A stretch of 64,000 nt of DNA from an uncultured Dehalococcoidia bacterium (GCA_958295525.1 OY282355.1:719504-783503); one strand, 5' to 3'. Positions 8,257 through 16,903 are shown, numbered from the stretch's first letter. Numbers and translations are program-made. Notes: generated by a model not told the origin, from the sequence alone.

Positions 8257-8298
8257 GAGGAAGTCGTGTCCGTCGTCGCGTAGCGCTCCGCGCCGTCC

Positions 8299-8324
8299 CG
8301 TCGTTCCCGCGTAGGCGGGAATCC
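8299..8324. repeat. Palindromic intergenic repeat, one copy
   Basis: One copy (GTTCCCGCGTAGGCGGGAAT) between the ankyrin gene and the DUF5615 toxin gene, which converge here. Confidence 0.85.
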
Positions 8325-8337
8325 AGTCGGGCGGCGG

Positions 8338-8691
8338 CTAGGGGAACGGAAGGTACTCGACGCGGTTCTCCCACTCGCCGTCGAGGCTGGCGCCGGCGGC
8401 GAGTTCCAGTTCCCGCACGGCTTCTCCGATAGGGTATGTCCAGGGCACGACGAAAATGCCGGGCGTCGTCTCGCCGTTTCGTATGCGTTGGTACGCCAAA
8501 CCGAGCAGGCTGTTGGCGTCGTGCGTCAGCAGAATTCTTCCTTCGCGCGCCGCCCACCCAATGATGTTCTCGTCCGGAGCGCTTCGCAGCCGCTGCTCTT
8601 CAGCGGTCGCTATATCAAGCAGAGGGTTGCGGCGGCGCAGTTCGGCAACGATATTCAGATTGAGGCATTCGTCGGCTGCGAACCGGAGCAT
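8338..8691 (-). CDS. DUF5615 PIN-like toxin
   Basis: A 117-residue protein with the start FAADECLN and the later RILLTHDANSLLG, typical of the DUF5615 PIN-like family, in which conserved Asp residues bind metal for RNA cleavage. It begins directly after the stop of the DUF433 gene (TAGATG), so the two are coupled. Known pairs of this type act as VapBC-like toxin-antitoxin modules with DUF433 as antitoxin. Length and motifs appear complete. Confidence 0.8.
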   Translation of the reverse strand: MLRFAADECLNLNIVAELRRRNPLLDIATAEEQRLRSAPDENIIGWAAREGRILLTHDANSLLGLAYQRIRNGETTPGIFVVPWTYPIGEAVRELELAAGASLDGEWENRVEYLPFP

Positions 8692-9090
8692 CTAGGAAGC
8701 CTGCCGCTCCTGCTGCATCGCCGCGTGGCGGGCGCGGATCCGCGCCATATGCTCATGCCTGTCGGGGTAGAGAACGTCCAACTCGGCGCGGGCGCGCTCC
8801 TCCATCTCCTTCACGCTGCGGAGGTAGTCCTCGATCTCCTCGGGATGGCGCAGGCAGTAGGCGATGACGGCGTAGACGTCGGCGAGGTCGAGGGCGGGCA
8901 GGCGGTCGACGATCTCTTCGGGGCGCATGCCCTCCTGGTGCGACCAGAGGACGAACTCGAGGTTGACGCGGGGCGCGACGCGGGCGGTTCCGTTGGCCTG
9001 CCAGCGGATGGGGACGTCCAGGGGCTCGGCGCGCCGGACGATGGTCGTGTCGGCGGGGTCCGCGCTAGGGGGGCGGGGGGCGGTCGTCAT
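8692..9090 (-). CDS. DUF433 antitoxin
   Basis: A 132-residue protein with the DUF433 helix-turn-helix region LWSHQEGMRPEEIVDRLPALDLADVYAVIAYCL reading through the middle (about residues 48-81; only part is a motif). The tail is charged and helical. It immediately precedes the DUF5615 toxin. DUF433 proteins usually bind the operator and neutralise the toxin. A TATCCT element in the extended GCTATCCT context lies about 35 bases upstream. Confidence 0.8.
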   Translation of the reverse strand: MTTAPRPPSADPADTTIVRRAEPLDVPIRWQANGTARVAPRVNLEFVLWSHQEGMRPEEIVDRLPALDLADVYAVIAYCLRHPEEIEDYLRSVKEMEERARAELDVLYPDRHEHMARIRARHAAMQQERQAS

Positions 9091-9191
9091 CGTGCTGCTC
9101 CTCTCCTCGCGTCTAGGGGCTAGGATAGCATGCGCCCTTTTATCAGCATTCCTGGAATGACGATAGGATGGGCGGCCTGTCTGGGGTTCCT

Positions 9192-9293
9192 GGATTCCCG
9201 CCTACGCGGGAAGGATGGGCAAGGGGGCGAGATTCCCGCCTACGCGGGAATGACGGGGCAAGGGGACGGGATTCCCGCCTACGCGGGAATGAC
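9192..9293. repeat. Palindromic intergenic repeat, three copies
   Basis: Three copies of ATTCCCGCCTACGCGGGAA(T/G) spaced by GGGC-rich linkers of about 15 bases, between the DUF433 promoter region and the end of the next minus-strand gene. Confidence 0.9.
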
Positions 9294-9323
9294 GCCCCCT
9301 GACGTGGCGAGGCACCGCTGCGC

Positions 9324-9575
9324 CTACAACCCCAACCCGAACCCCTCGCCCAATCCGCCCCCCTCGAGGCCGAGTTCCTCGCCCGCGAGGTACGCCTCCT
9401 CATCCTCGAACGAGGCGTTGTCGAAAGCCGGGTCGTCGTAGGGATACCAATCGGCCTTTTCGGGGTCGGCGTTTTCTTCCTCGGCAAGGGCGTCGCCGTC
9501 GCCCACCCGGGCGAGGATATTGCCGAGGAAGGCGCCGGTCAGCCCAATGCGGTCGCGGTCGTCGTTCGTGGTCAT
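9324..9575 (-). CDS. Acidic hypothetical protein, 83 aa
   Basis: Acidic protein with a Gly-Leu-rich tail (EELGLEGGGLGEGFGLGL). No family recognised. It follows the coiled-coil gene by 10 bases on the same strand, suggesting a two-gene operon. The high Asp/Glu content and lack of a hydrophobic core suggest it is largely disordered. Confidence 0.5.
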   Translation of the reverse strand: MTTNDDRDRIGLTGAFLGNILARVGDGDALAEEENADPEKADWYPYDDPAFDNASFEDEEAYLAGEELGLEGGGLGEGFGLGL

Positions 9576-9585
9576 AGTTGCGTCC

Positions 9586-9882
9586 TCACGATGCGGCGTC
9601 TAGGCGCGCGATGTCGGCCTGCATCTCGACGATGACCGCGAGCATTGCGCGGATGTTCTCGGCGCGGACGGCGTCGCCTTCGAGGAGACGGCGTATCTCT
9701 TCATCGTGTTCGCGTATGCGCTGATCGCTTTCCCGTATGCGCTGCTCCCACTCCTGCATCCGCAGTTCGTTGCGAAACCGCCTCTGCTGGTTGGCCAGTT
9801 CGGTCTCGCCCAACTGCTTCACGAGCAGGGCGAGTTGGCGAATGTTCCGCTCCATCAACGCCATACGTTCCGGCGAGGCCAT
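9586..9882 (-). CDS. Coiled-coil protein, 98 aa
   Basis: Almost entirely helical, charged protein with heptad-like pattern (IRQLALLVKQLGE, ESDQRIREHDEEIRRLLEG). It ends in a hydrophobic helix (AMLAVIVEMQADIARL). No family recognised; proteins of this kind often occur as small partners of transposases or nucleases, but nothing here supports that. Probably cotranscribed with the acidic protein 10 bases downstream. Confidence 0.55.
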   Translation of the reverse strand: MASPERMALMERNIRQLALLVKQLGETELANQQRRFRNELRMQEWEQRIRESDQRIREHDEEIRRLLEGDAVRAENIRAMLAVIVEMQADIARLDAAS

Positions 9883-9988
9883 CGGCGCATCCTCCTCAAA
9901 GCGATGCGGGAATGGTAGCGCGTCCCGCCGGAGCGAGGCAAGCGGCGGATGTCCGGCAGGCGCCGCGGAATTTGCCCGCGCCCCCGGG

Positions 9989-10741
9989 TTAGTTGAGCGC
10001 GGCGCCGCCGTCCACGATCATCGTTTGGCCGGTCATAAAGTCGCTGTCGGAGGACATAAGGAAGACGCCTGCGCCGGCGAGGTCTTCGGGGCGCTCGACG
10101 CGCTTGATGGCGCGGTCGGGGACGCGGCCCTCGTAGCGCGATTGGTCGCGCTCAGGGTCGCTGGCGGTCGAGCCTGGCGCGATGGAGTTGACGGTGATGC
10201 CGAAATCGCCGGTCTCGCGGGCGAGGGTGCGGGTCATTCCAATAACAGCGCCTTTGGACGCGACGTACTGCGTCGTGGAGCGTCCGGAGAAGAACGTGCC
10301 GGAACTGATGTTGACGATCTTGCCGTAGCCGCGCTCCTTCATATAGGGGAGGACGGCGCGGCAGCAGAGGAAGGGGCCGCGCACGTTGACGGCCATTACG
10401 CTGTCCCACTCCTCCGGCGTGATCTCCTCGACGGGGCCGACGGTCACCTGCGGGCGCTGGAAGTAGGCGGCGTTGTTGACGAGGCCGTCTATGCGCCCCC
10501 ACTTCTCGATTGCGGCGCGGGCCATCGCATCGGCGGAGTCCGCGTCGGAGACGTCGGTCACGGCGACGAGCGCCTCGCCGCCCGCCTCGCCGATCTCCGC
10601 GGCGGTCTTTTCGGATGCGGGGCCGTTGACGTCGGCGATGACGACGCGGGCGCCCTCCGCGGCGAAGCGCATAGCGAAGGCGCGGCCTATGCCTTGCGCT
10701 CCGCCGGTTACGATGATCACCCGTTCGTCCAACTTGCCCAT
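9989..10741 (-). CDS. Short-chain dehydrogenase/reductase
   Basis: A 250-residue classical SDR: NAD(P)-binding TGGAQGIG near residue 12, NNAAYF, the catalytic Ser in NISSGTFFSG, and YVASKGA with the Tyr and Lys. Asp at the end of beta-2 (VVIADVNG) suggests NAD preference. It is a close paralog of the SDR 96 bases upstream, and both share the MG(K/R)LD start. Such enzymes interconvert alcohols and ketones; the substrate is not evident. Confidence 0.9.
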   Translation of the reverse strand: MGKLDERVIIVTGGAQGIGRAFAMRFAAEGARVVIADVNGPASEKTAAEIGEAGGEALVAVTDVSDADSADAMARAAIEKWGRIDGLVNNAAYFQRPQVTVGPVEEITPEEWDSVMAVNVRGPFLCCRAVLPYMKERGYGKIVNISSGTFFSGRSTTQYVASKGAVIGMTRTLARETGDFGITVNSIAPGSTASDPERDQSRYEGRVPDRAIKRVERPEDLAGAGVFLMSSDSDFMTGQTMIVDGGAALN

Positions 10742-10770
10742 TGCGCTCCTCTGCTTCTCTGTCTCTCTCT

Positions 10771-10793
10771 GGATTCCCGCCTGCGCGGGACGG
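10771..10793. repeat. Palindromic repeat, one copy
   Basis: One copy (ATTCCCGCCTGCGCGGGA) in the gap between the two SDR paralogs. Confidence 0.75.
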
Positions 10794-10837
10794 CGATAGC
10801 CGCCTCCGCCGGGTTCCGTTCGCCGTGAGCGTCGCCG

Positions 10838-11596
10838 CTAGTGAACGGCGACGCCGCCGTCCACGACGAGCGTCTGGCCGGATATGAAGTCGCTCTCCGC
10901 CGACATAAAGAATATCCCCGCGCCGACGAGGTCTTCCGGCATCTCGATGCGCTTGATGGCGCGGTTGGGGACGCGCGCGGCGAACTCTTCGATGTCGTGC
11001 TCTTCGGTTTCGCTGGCGGTGAGCCCGGGCGCGATGGAGTTGACGCGGACGCCCGCGTCGCCGGTTTCGCGGGCGAGCACGCGGGTGAAGGCGATGACGC
11101 CGCCTTTGGACGCGACGTAGTGCACGAGGTTCTCGCGTCCGTTGAAGAAGGTGCCGGAACTGATGTTGACGATCTTGCCGTAGCCGCGCTCCTTCATAGC
11201 GGGGAGGACGGCGCGGCAGCAGAGGAACACGCCCTTGAGGTTCACGGCGAGCATCCGGTCGAACTCGTCGAGGGGGATCTCCTCGAGCGGCGCGCGGGTG
11301 TGCTTCACGCGGATGGCGATGGCGGCGTTGTTGACGAGGCCGTCCACCTTGCCGAATCCGGCGATGGTTTCGGAGGCCATCATCTCGGTTTGCGCCTGAT
11401 CGGAGACGTCGACGGTCAAAGCCATCGCCTCGCCGCCCTCGGCGCGCAATTCCGCGGCGGAGCGCTCCGCCTGCTCGCCGTTGATGTCGGCGAGGACGAC
11501 TTTCGCGCCCTCGCGGACGAAGCCGCCTGCGAAGGCGCGGCCTATGCCCGCCGCTCCGCCGGTTACGATGATGACGCGGTCGTCAAGTCTGCCCAT
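10838..11596 (-). CDS. Short-chain dehydrogenase/reductase (paralog)
   Basis: A 252-residue classical SDR with TGGAAGIG, NNAAIA, NISSGTFFNG and YVASKGG. It is clearly paralogous to the downstream SDR (same stretch AVLPAMKERGYGKIVNISSG with one change), so the pair comes from tandem duplication followed by divergence. Likely NAD-dependent with an unknown substrate. Gene order on this strand is isochorismatase-like, membrane protein, this SDR, second SDR, so a small catabolic operon is possible. Confidence 0.9.
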   Translation of the reverse strand: MGRLDDRVIIVTGGAAGIGRAFAGGFVREGAKVVLADINGEQAERSAAELRAEGGEAMALTVDVSDQAQTEMMASETIAGFGKVDGLVNNAAIAIRVKHTRAPLEEIPLDEFDRMLAVNLKGVFLCCRAVLPAMKERGYGKIVNISSGTFFNGRENLVHYVASKGGVIAFTRVLARETGDAGVRVNSIAPGLTASETEEHDIEEFAARVPNRAIKRIEMPEDLVGAGIFFMSAESDFISGQTLVVDGGVAVH

Positions 11597-11682
11597 TGCG
11601 TTTTCCCTTCGCTGTCGCGCTCGTGGTCTCCCGCACGTCGGGAGCGCCGGTTGCGCTCGGATTCACGTATCGCAGGACGTCT

Positions 11683-12558
11683 TCAGGCGGCGGCCAGCCT
11701 TTTCGCGGCGGACCAGGGGTTCGGCAAGCCCCTGACGTAGTGGTGCATCAGAACGATGGCGACGGTGGAGATGGAGAGAAGGAGCGATGCGCCGAGGACG
11801 AAGCGCAGCGGGCCGGCGTCGAGGGAGCCCCAGAGGTTCACCAGCACGAGGCCGAAGCCGATCAGTCCGAGGACAGCGTAGATAATGAGCGCGCGGGTTG
11901 GGCTGATTTTGGCCCTCGCGGCGATGAACGCAATGGCCGCGTAGACGACGAGGACGAAGCCGACATAGGCTCCGACGGCGGCGAATTGCTCGCCCGCGCG
12001 GACGCCGGAGAGCGGGTTGGCACGCCAGAGCGCCTCGATGATCTCTACGGCGAGGATGGCGGTGAGCAGATGCATCGCCCAGCGCAACGGACGGTAGGTT
12101 CGGTCGATCACGGGAAGCGAGACGAACCCTGCGTAGGTTCCGCACAGGCCGACGCCGATCAGCGAGTACATCGCCTTGAGGACTTCGTTCGGCCCGCCCT
12201 CGAAGTCAACCCACACTTGCCATACGAGCATCAGCATGCCGGCGATGGCGAGAAGCGCCCAGAGGATGGGAGTCTTGGGAAGCAGCGACGCGCCGTCCCT
12301 GCCCCCGAATCCGCCCGCGTCCATAATGAAGGCGTTGGCGATGCCGATTGCGAAGACGCCCGCGATGATCAACTGGGTGGAGAAGACGTCGTCGAGCCCG
12401 CCGCCGAGTTCGAAGCGCAGCGAGACGAGGCCGATCACGACCCACGCGGCGGCGGAGAGCGTAACCGCCCACGCGAGCGTCTTCGCGAGGATGGCCGCCG
12501 AGGTCATCGAGGCGTCTATCCGCAGGATGTTCTTCATTGCGCCGTCCAGCCGTCCCAT
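11683..12558 (-). CDS. Multi-pass membrane protein, 291 aa
   Basis: About seven or eight transmembrane helices, with hydrophobic stretches spread over the whole length, and a short soluble N-terminus (MGRLDGAMKNILRID). No transporter or enzyme signature is recognised. The start at 12558 has GGGAG at proper spacing; a longer reading frame upstream runs through non-hydrophobic, Arg-rich sequence and is rejected. The first residues MGRLD are the same as in the next SDR gene, which may be coincidence or a shared gene start. Confidence 0.75.
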   Translation of the reverse strand: MGRLDGAMKNILRIDASMTSAAILAKTLAWAVTLSAAAWVVIGLVSLRFELGGGLDDVFSTQLIIAGVFAIGIANAFIMDAGGFGGRDGASLLPKTPILWALLAIAGMLMLVWQVWVDFEGGPNEVLKAMYSLIGVGLCGTYAGFVSLPVIDRTYRPLRWAMHLLTAILAVEIIEALWRANPLSGVRAGEQFAAVGAYVGFVLVVYAAIAFIAARAKISPTRALIIYAVLGLIGFGLVLVNLWGSLDAGPLRFVLGASLLLSISTVAIVLMHHYVRGLPNPWSAAKRLAAA

Positions 12559-12620
12559 AGGAGACTCCCTCTCGCAGCCGTTCCTTCGTTCCGCCCTCCG
12601 CGAGCCGCTCCTCGCTTCGC

Positions 12621-13361
12621 TCAGGCGGGCTCGGGAGCGCCGTAGCCTTCGGGCGCGCGCCACGCCCCGATCCACTCGATGATCTCATCGAGAGGGAGGA
12701 CGTCGGCGTACTTCTGATTCATATCGAAGAGGTTGACGGCGTGCGGCGCCTCCTGCCGGTCGAAGACGCACTCCTCGGCGATGACCATGCGGTAGCGGTG
12801 GGTGCAGCCGTCCACGACGGAGGCGCGGACGCAGCCGCTGGTGCTCTCGCCCGCGACGATGATGGTGTCGGCGCCGAGCGCGGTGAGGTGGCCGGCGACC
12901 GGAGTGCCCCAGAAGGCGGACGGCGAGGTCTTCCGCAGAAACGCCTCGCCCGCGATGGGCGCGGCCTCCGGCACGATGTCGTACATACCCTCGCGCTTGG
13001 AGCCGCCGCCCATATAGCCCGCGCGCCCGGAGTCTTTGCGGCCGGACGACGCCCAGCCGATCACGCCGGAGTCGCTCTCCGGCAGGCCGGTGACGTGGAC
13101 GACGGGCACCCCTGCCTCGCGGGCGGCGGCGAGCAGGCGCTGGATGTGGGGGAGGGCGTCCCAGGCGGCGAGTCCGCAACTGCCGGGCCACTCCTTGATC
13201 GCGTCCAACAGCGGCTGGGGGCGGTCGCCGAACACCCAGCGGTAGAGGTCGATCATCAGCAGAGCCGGACGCGAGCCGAACCCTCGCGGCGTATGGCCGC
13301 TGACGGCGACGTGCTCGCGGTCGGCCTCGGAGAGGAACTTGTCCCAAACGCGCTCGGTCAT
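12621..13361 (-). CDS. Isochorismatase-like cysteine hydrolase
   Basis: A 246-residue hydrolase of the isochorismatase/N-carbamoylsarcosine amidase superfamily. The catalytic triad is visible: D38 (LLMIDLYRW), K144 (FLRKTSPSAF) and C177 (STSGCVRASVVDG). The C-x-R pattern and the insertion after residue 90 resemble N-carbamoylsarcosine amidase-like members, which cleave amide bonds. The ATG at 13361 is chosen because the upstream extension is low in structure and covers the promoter-like GCTACCCT. It is 62 bases before the membrane protein, perhaps in one transcript. Confidence 0.88.
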   Translation of the reverse strand: MTERVWDKFLSEADREHVAVSGHTPRGFGSRPALLMIDLYRWVFGDRPQPLLDAIKEWPGSCGLAAWDALPHIQRLLAAAREAGVPVVHVTGLPESDSGVIGWASSGRKDSGRAGYMGGGSKREGMYDIVPEAAPIAGEAFLRKTSPSAFWGTPVAGHLTALGADTIIVAGESTSGCVRASVVDGCTHRYRMVIAEECVFDRQEAPHAVNLFDMNQKYADVLPLDEIIEWIGAWRAPEGYGAPEPA

Positions 13362-13467
13362 TGCGTGCCTCCTCGCGGAGTGATGGCGCAAGGGTAGCAC
13401 GAAACAGGGCGCGCGGTCAGCAGGGGCTTTCCCTGGCTGCGTTCCGCCTACCGCCCGCGCCTCGGGG

Positions 13468-13473
13468 TACAAT
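13468..13473 (+). promoter_or_regulatory. -10 promoter element TACAAT
   Basis: GGTACAAT lies 50 bases before the ATG at 13524, consistent with the -10 pattern used elsewhere in the window. Confidence 0.4.
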
Positions 13474-13523
13474 CATCAAGGCGTTCGCAAGAAGCGGCGT
13501 CGCTCCGAGGAGAATGGCGGGTT

Positions 13524-13829
13524 ATGTTCGCGCGAGTTATCGAGTTCGAGGCGGAGGGCGGGGCGCAAGGGCACGACGACGCGGCGAAAGCGTTCGAGCG
13601 GCTGGCGGCGACGGAGATGCGGCGGCAGCCCGGCTACGAAGGCGCGTACGCGCTGCGGTCGGACGGCGCGCGCGGCATTCTCGTGGCGCTATGGGAGAGC
13701 GAAGCCGCGATGCTGTCGGCGGAGGCGGGCGCCGGACTGGCGCGGGCGATGGAGGACCTCGGAACGCTGCTGCGCCACTCGACGAGCGCGGCCTATGAGG
13801 TGGGCTACGCCGACCACCGGGTCAAGTAG
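13524..13829 (+). CDS. ABM-like small protein, 101 aa
   Basis: A small alpha+beta protein (MFARVIEFEAEGG start; PGYEGAYALRSDGARGILVALWESEAAM) with the strand-helix pattern of the antibiotic biosynthesis monooxygenase / dimeric alpha-beta barrel fold. In such proteins a homodimer binds a small ligand. No catalytic residue can be named. The gene stands alone, divergent from the isochorismatase-like gene and convergent with rtcB. Confidence 0.6.
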   Translation: MFARVIEFEAEGGAQGHDDAAKAFERLAATEMRRQPGYEGAYALRSDGARGILVALWESEAAMLSAEAGAGLARAMEDLGTLLRHSTSAAYEVGYADHRVK

Positions 13830-13888
13830 CGCTCCGCTGTGGACGGGCGCATCCCGTCTCCTGCATAGCCCAGGGGCGCCATTGGGGC

Positions 13889-13910
13889 GTCGTTCCCGCG
13901 AAGCGGGAAC
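13889..13910. repeat. Degenerate palindrome
   Basis: GTTCCCGCGAAGCGGGAAC, a shortened relative of the window-wide repeat. The rest of the 186-base gap to rtcB holds only further degenerate pieces. Confidence 0.55.
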
Positions 13911-14015
13911 CTATTGGGGAACCGCCTACTCCTGAAAAGCGGGGATTCGTCCTAGCCGTCTGACCGCGCAGGCGCGAATCCCCTAGAGGCGCGAATCGGG
14001 CGGCGCGAAGAGCCG

Positions 14016-15176
14016 TCAGGCGCCCTTGACGTTGAGGATTTGCTTGAGGACGTGGGTGGGGCGGACGAGCGGCTCGGCGTGGCGCATCACGATTTCGATG
14101 TCTTTGTAGGCGGAAGGAATCTCGTCGAGGAACGCCTCGCTGCGGCGGACCTCGACGCCTTCCATCTGCCGGTCGAAGTCGTCCATCGTGAACGTCTCTC
14201 TGGCCTTGCGGCGCGACATCCGGCGGCCAGCGCCGTGGGGCGCGGAGCAGTAGGAGTCCTCGTTGCCGAGCCCCTCCACGACGTAACTGCGCGCGCCCAT
14301 CGAGCCGGGGATGAGGCCGGCAGCGCCTTCCGACGCGCGGATCGCGCCCTTCCGCGTGAGGTAGAGCGTCCGCCCTGCGTATTCCTCCGGCTCCATATAG
14401 TTGTGGTGGCAGTTGACGGTCTGCAGCGTCTCGAACTCGCCCGCGTGATGCTGCAGCGCGTTCCGCATCCGCGTGAGCATTTCGCTGCGGTTCAGCGCCG
14501 CCATTTCCTGCGCCCAATGGAGGTCGGTCAGGTAGTCGTCGAACTCCTGCGTTCCCTCGTGGAAGGGCGCGAGGTCGGGGTCGGGCAAGGGAGCGCCGCC
14601 GCTCAGCGCCCTCGCTTTCTTGATGTGGGCGGAGGCGAGGCGATTGCCGACGCCGCGCGATCCGGAGTGCAGCGTGAGCCAGATGAGGCCGTCGCCGTCC
14701 TCGCAAACCTCGATGAAGTGGTTGCCTCCGCCGAGCGTGCCGACTTGCTCGCGCCAACGCTTGTCGGTTTTGTCGTAGACGTCGAGGCGGTCGCCTGCGG
14801 CGGCTTCGAGGCGCTCGACGAGAGGCTGCGCCGTCTTCTTGACTTTCGCGTTGTAGCGTCCGGCGCTCGCGGGGATTTGGGACTCGATGGACTCGCGCAG
14901 CCCTTGCAGGGAGGGGATGTCGTCTTTGCGGAGGGAGGTTTGGGCGGCGATCATGCCGCAGCCGATGTCCACGCCGACGGCGGCGGGCATCACCGCGCCC
15001 TCCGACGCGATGACGGAGCCGACGGTGGAGCCGAGCCCGAAGTGGACGTCGGGCATTACGGCGAGGCCGGCGACGAAAGGCATCTCCGCAGTGTTGCGGA
15101 GTTGCGCCTGCGCCGAGGGCTCAATTTCGTCCCAGGGCACGAAAAGGCGGATTTTGTCTGCGGGGTCGGCGCTCAT
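14016..15176 (-). CDS. rtcB: RtcB RNA ligase
   Basis: A 386-residue RNA-splicing ligase that joins 2',3'-cyclic phosphate and 5'-OH RNA ends using GTP and Mn2+. Landmarks are PDVH (about 42-45), VGVDIGCGM with the metal-binding Cys (73), LGGGNHFIEV, and SAPHGAGRRMSR with the guanylylated His. The length fits the short bacterial RtcB group. No Archease gene is nearby. A TACACT -10 sits six bases before the ATG, so the transcript is probably leaderless. It is divergent from the dioxygenase gene. Confidence 0.95.
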   Translation of the reverse strand: MSADPADKIRLFVPWDEIEPSAQAQLRNTAEMPFVAGLAVMPDVHFGLGSTVGSVIASEGAVMPAAVGVDIGCGMIAAQTSLRKDDIPSLQGLRESIESQIPASAGRYNAKVKKTAQPLVERLEAAAGDRLDVYDKTDKRWREQVGTLGGGNHFIEVCEDGDGLIWLTLHSGSRGVGNRLASAHIKKARALSGGAPLPDPDLAPFHEGTQEFDDYLTDLHWAQEMAALNRSEMLTRMRNALQHHAGEFETLQTVNCHHNYMEPEEYAGRTLYLTRKGAIRASEGAAGLIPGSMGARSYVVEGLGNEDSYCSAPHGAGRRMSRRKARETFTMDDFDRQMEGVEVRRSEAFLDEIPSAYKDIEIVMRHAEPLVRPTHVLKQILNVKGA

Positions 15177-15182
15177 GGGGGC

Positions 15183-15300
15183 AGTGTAGCACGGGAACGC
15201 GGCATAGAACGCGGAAGAGCGGGGGCGCGGAGCGCGGAAGGGCAGGGCAGGGCAGGGCGATGCGGCGCGGGTTGCGTTCCGTGCTACACTAGGGGCGCAG
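15183..15300. promoter_or_regulatory. Divergent promoter pair forming a 12-bp inverted repeat
   Basis: AGTGTAGCACGG at 15183-15194 and CCGTGCTACACT at 15289-15300 are perfect reverse complements. Each contains the -10 TACACT for one gene: the first for rtcB on the minus strand, the second for the dioxygenase on the plus strand. Confidence 0.6.
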
Positions 15301-15389
15301 CGTCGGTTGGGCGTTGCGTTGTTGGATTGCAACCTGACCCGCGCGGGCGGAGCAAGGCCCGCGCCATACGGAAAACGGAGGTCGGAGCG

Positions 15390-16469
15390 ATGGCGAAGAT
15401 CGTGCTCGGAGCCGGAACGTCCCACAGCCCGATGCTCGCGCTGAACGCGGAGCAGTGGCCGAGGTACTCGCAGGGGGACTTGCAGCATCAGGAGTTGGTG
15501 TTCCCGCCGGAAGGCTGGGCGATGCCCTACGACGAGGCGCTGGCGCGCGTTCCGGCGGCGGTGAAGGAGAAGCCGCTGACGAACGAAGTGTTCGAGGCGC
15601 AAGTGGACGCTTGCCAGCGGGGCATCGCGGAACTGGCGCGGACGTTCGACGACGTCCGGCCCGACGTGACGGTGATCATCTCGGACGACCAGGACGAGTG
15701 GTTCTTCGAGGACAACATGCCGACGTTCGCGGTGTTCTGGGGGGACTCGGTTCCGATCAAGCCCCGGACGCTCGCGGCGGGGTTCCGCGCCCCGGACATT
15801 ATGCAGTCCATCGCGGACGGCTACGGGGATACGGCGATGGACGTTCCGGTGGCGTCGGACTTGGGGCGCCACGTGATCGAGCATCTGATCGCGCACGACT
15901 TCGACGTGTCGCACTTCACGTACCTGCATGACAAGTACGGGGGCACGGTGGCGCGGCGCTACCCGAAGGAGCACGGGGAGTTGGACTCGGTGCGGAACAC
16001 TGAGCCGCGCGATCAGGGGCTGCCGCACGGATTCGCGTTCGTGGTCAAGCGTTTGTTCGACAACGAGCCCCGGACGATTCTGCCGGTGTTCGAGAACACG
16101 TGCTACCCGCCGAATCAGCCGACGGCGAAGCGCTCCTACGAGTTCGGGCGCGCGGTCGGGGCGGCGGTCCGCTCGTGGGAGAGCGACGCGACGGTGGCGA
16201 TCATCGGCTCCGGCGGCCTCAGCCACTTCGTCGTTGACGAGTGGCTCGACCGCACGGTGCTGAAGGCGCTGGAGGAGAAGGACGCGGAGACGCTGATGAC
16301 GCTTCCGCGCGAACGGCTCTACTCGGCGGCGTCGGAGACGCAGAACTGGGTCGCGGTCGGCGGCGCGATGGCGGACACCGACCTGAACTTCGAGTTGATC
16401 GAGTACGTGCCGGTGTACCGGACGCCTGCGGGCACGGGCGGGGGCTGGGCGTTCGGGAGGTGGACGTAG
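15390..16469 (+). CDS. Class III extradiol ring-cleavage dioxygenase (LigB family)
   Basis: A 359-residue protein of the LigB superfamily, which uses Fe(II) to open catechol-type rings between or beside hydroxyls. Landmarks are GAGTSHSPML with metal His12, ISDDQDEWFF, and IGSGGLSHFVVDEW near residue 275. The family includes protocatechuate 4,5-dioxygenase catalytic subunits and many uncharacterised homologs. No small (LigA) subunit is seen nearby. The -10 TACACT lies about 90 bases upstream, giving a moderate leader with GGAG before the ATG. Confidence 0.9.
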   Translation: MAKIVLGAGTSHSPMLALNAEQWPRYSQGDLQHQELVFPPEGWAMPYDEALARVPAAVKEKPLTNEVFEAQVDACQRGIAELARTFDDVRPDVTVIISDDQDEWFFEDNMPTFAVFWGDSVPIKPRTLAAGFRAPDIMQSIADGYGDTAMDVPVASDLGRHVIEHLIAHDFDVSHFTYLHDKYGGTVARRYPKEHGELDSVRNTEPRDQGLPHGFAFVVKRLFDNEPRTILPVFENTCYPPNQPTAKRSYEFGRAVGAAVRSWESDATVAIIGSGGLSHFVVDEWLDRTVLKALEEKDAETLMTLPRERLYSAASETQNWVAVGGAMADTDLNFELIEYVPVYRTPAGTGGGWAFGRWT

Positions 16470-16497
16470 CCCTTTTCCTGAAATGCGCCCGCGAAGG

Positions 16498-16806
16498 CTA
16501 GGCGCCGAGCACGGCCTGCCGGAGCGCGGCGTTCGCGCGCGTTTGCCAGCCGGGGCCGTCTTCCCGAAGGCTGGCGATGACGTCGGCGTCCAAGCGGATC
16601 GTGACGCGCGTTTTGGGGCACGCCTTCCGGGCGGCCTGCCTGCGGACGAACTCGGCGAGTCGGGGGTCAACCTCGAACGCGGGGCGCATGCGAGCGAAGC
16701 ACTCCTCTGTCAACTCGGGATTGTCCGGGTCTGCGGCGATCCCCGCGTTGATTTGAATCTCTTCCTCATGCGTCGGCCAGATCGTTCCCGGCTTGAGCGG
16801 CGGCAT
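16498..16806 (-). CDS. brnA: BrnA-type antitoxin
   Basis: A 102-residue protein whose C-terminal half (PKTRVTIRLDADVIASLRED, then GWQTRANAALRQAV) is the ribbon-helix-helix-like BrnA/DUF4415 domain that represses its operon and neutralises BrnT. The N-terminal half carries an acidic region (THEEEIQINAGIAADPDNPE) typical of the family. Its toxin partner upstream is truncated (see next entry), so it is an orphan antitoxin. Its start overlaps the BrnT remnant, as in intact brnTA operons. Confidence 0.82.
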   Translation of the reverse strand: MPPLKPGTIWPTHEEEIQINAGIAADPDNPELTEECFARMRPAFEVDPRLAEFVRRQAARKACPKTRVTIRLDADVIASLREDGPGWQTRANAALRQAVLGA

Positions 16807-16903
16807 AGCGTTTCACCTCCCTCGGGTTCGCTTTGCGCATACTAATGATGCGGATGTTATCCCCCCGCCAAGTATAGACGACGCACCTACCCGCGCCGCC
16901 CCA
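16766..16903 (-). pseudogene. Truncated BrnT toxin
   Basis: The frame just after the stop of the ABC permease encodes CVVYTWRGDNIRIISMRKAN followed by PREVKRYAA, the C-terminal strands and R-x-(A/S)-R-K-A helix of BrnT RNase toxins. The N-terminal half, including the catalytic region, is missing and no start codon remains. The reading frame is continuous with the permease across its TGA, so a deletion probably joined the two loci here. Confidence 0.7.

Noticed and set aside
14016-16670. A single minus-strand frame of 884 codons spanning rtcB and the antisense of the dioxygenase gene
   Set aside because: The part upstream of 15176 is low-complexity Arg-rich sequence opposite a clear LigB-family gene. 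RtcB begins at 15176 with its own promoter.
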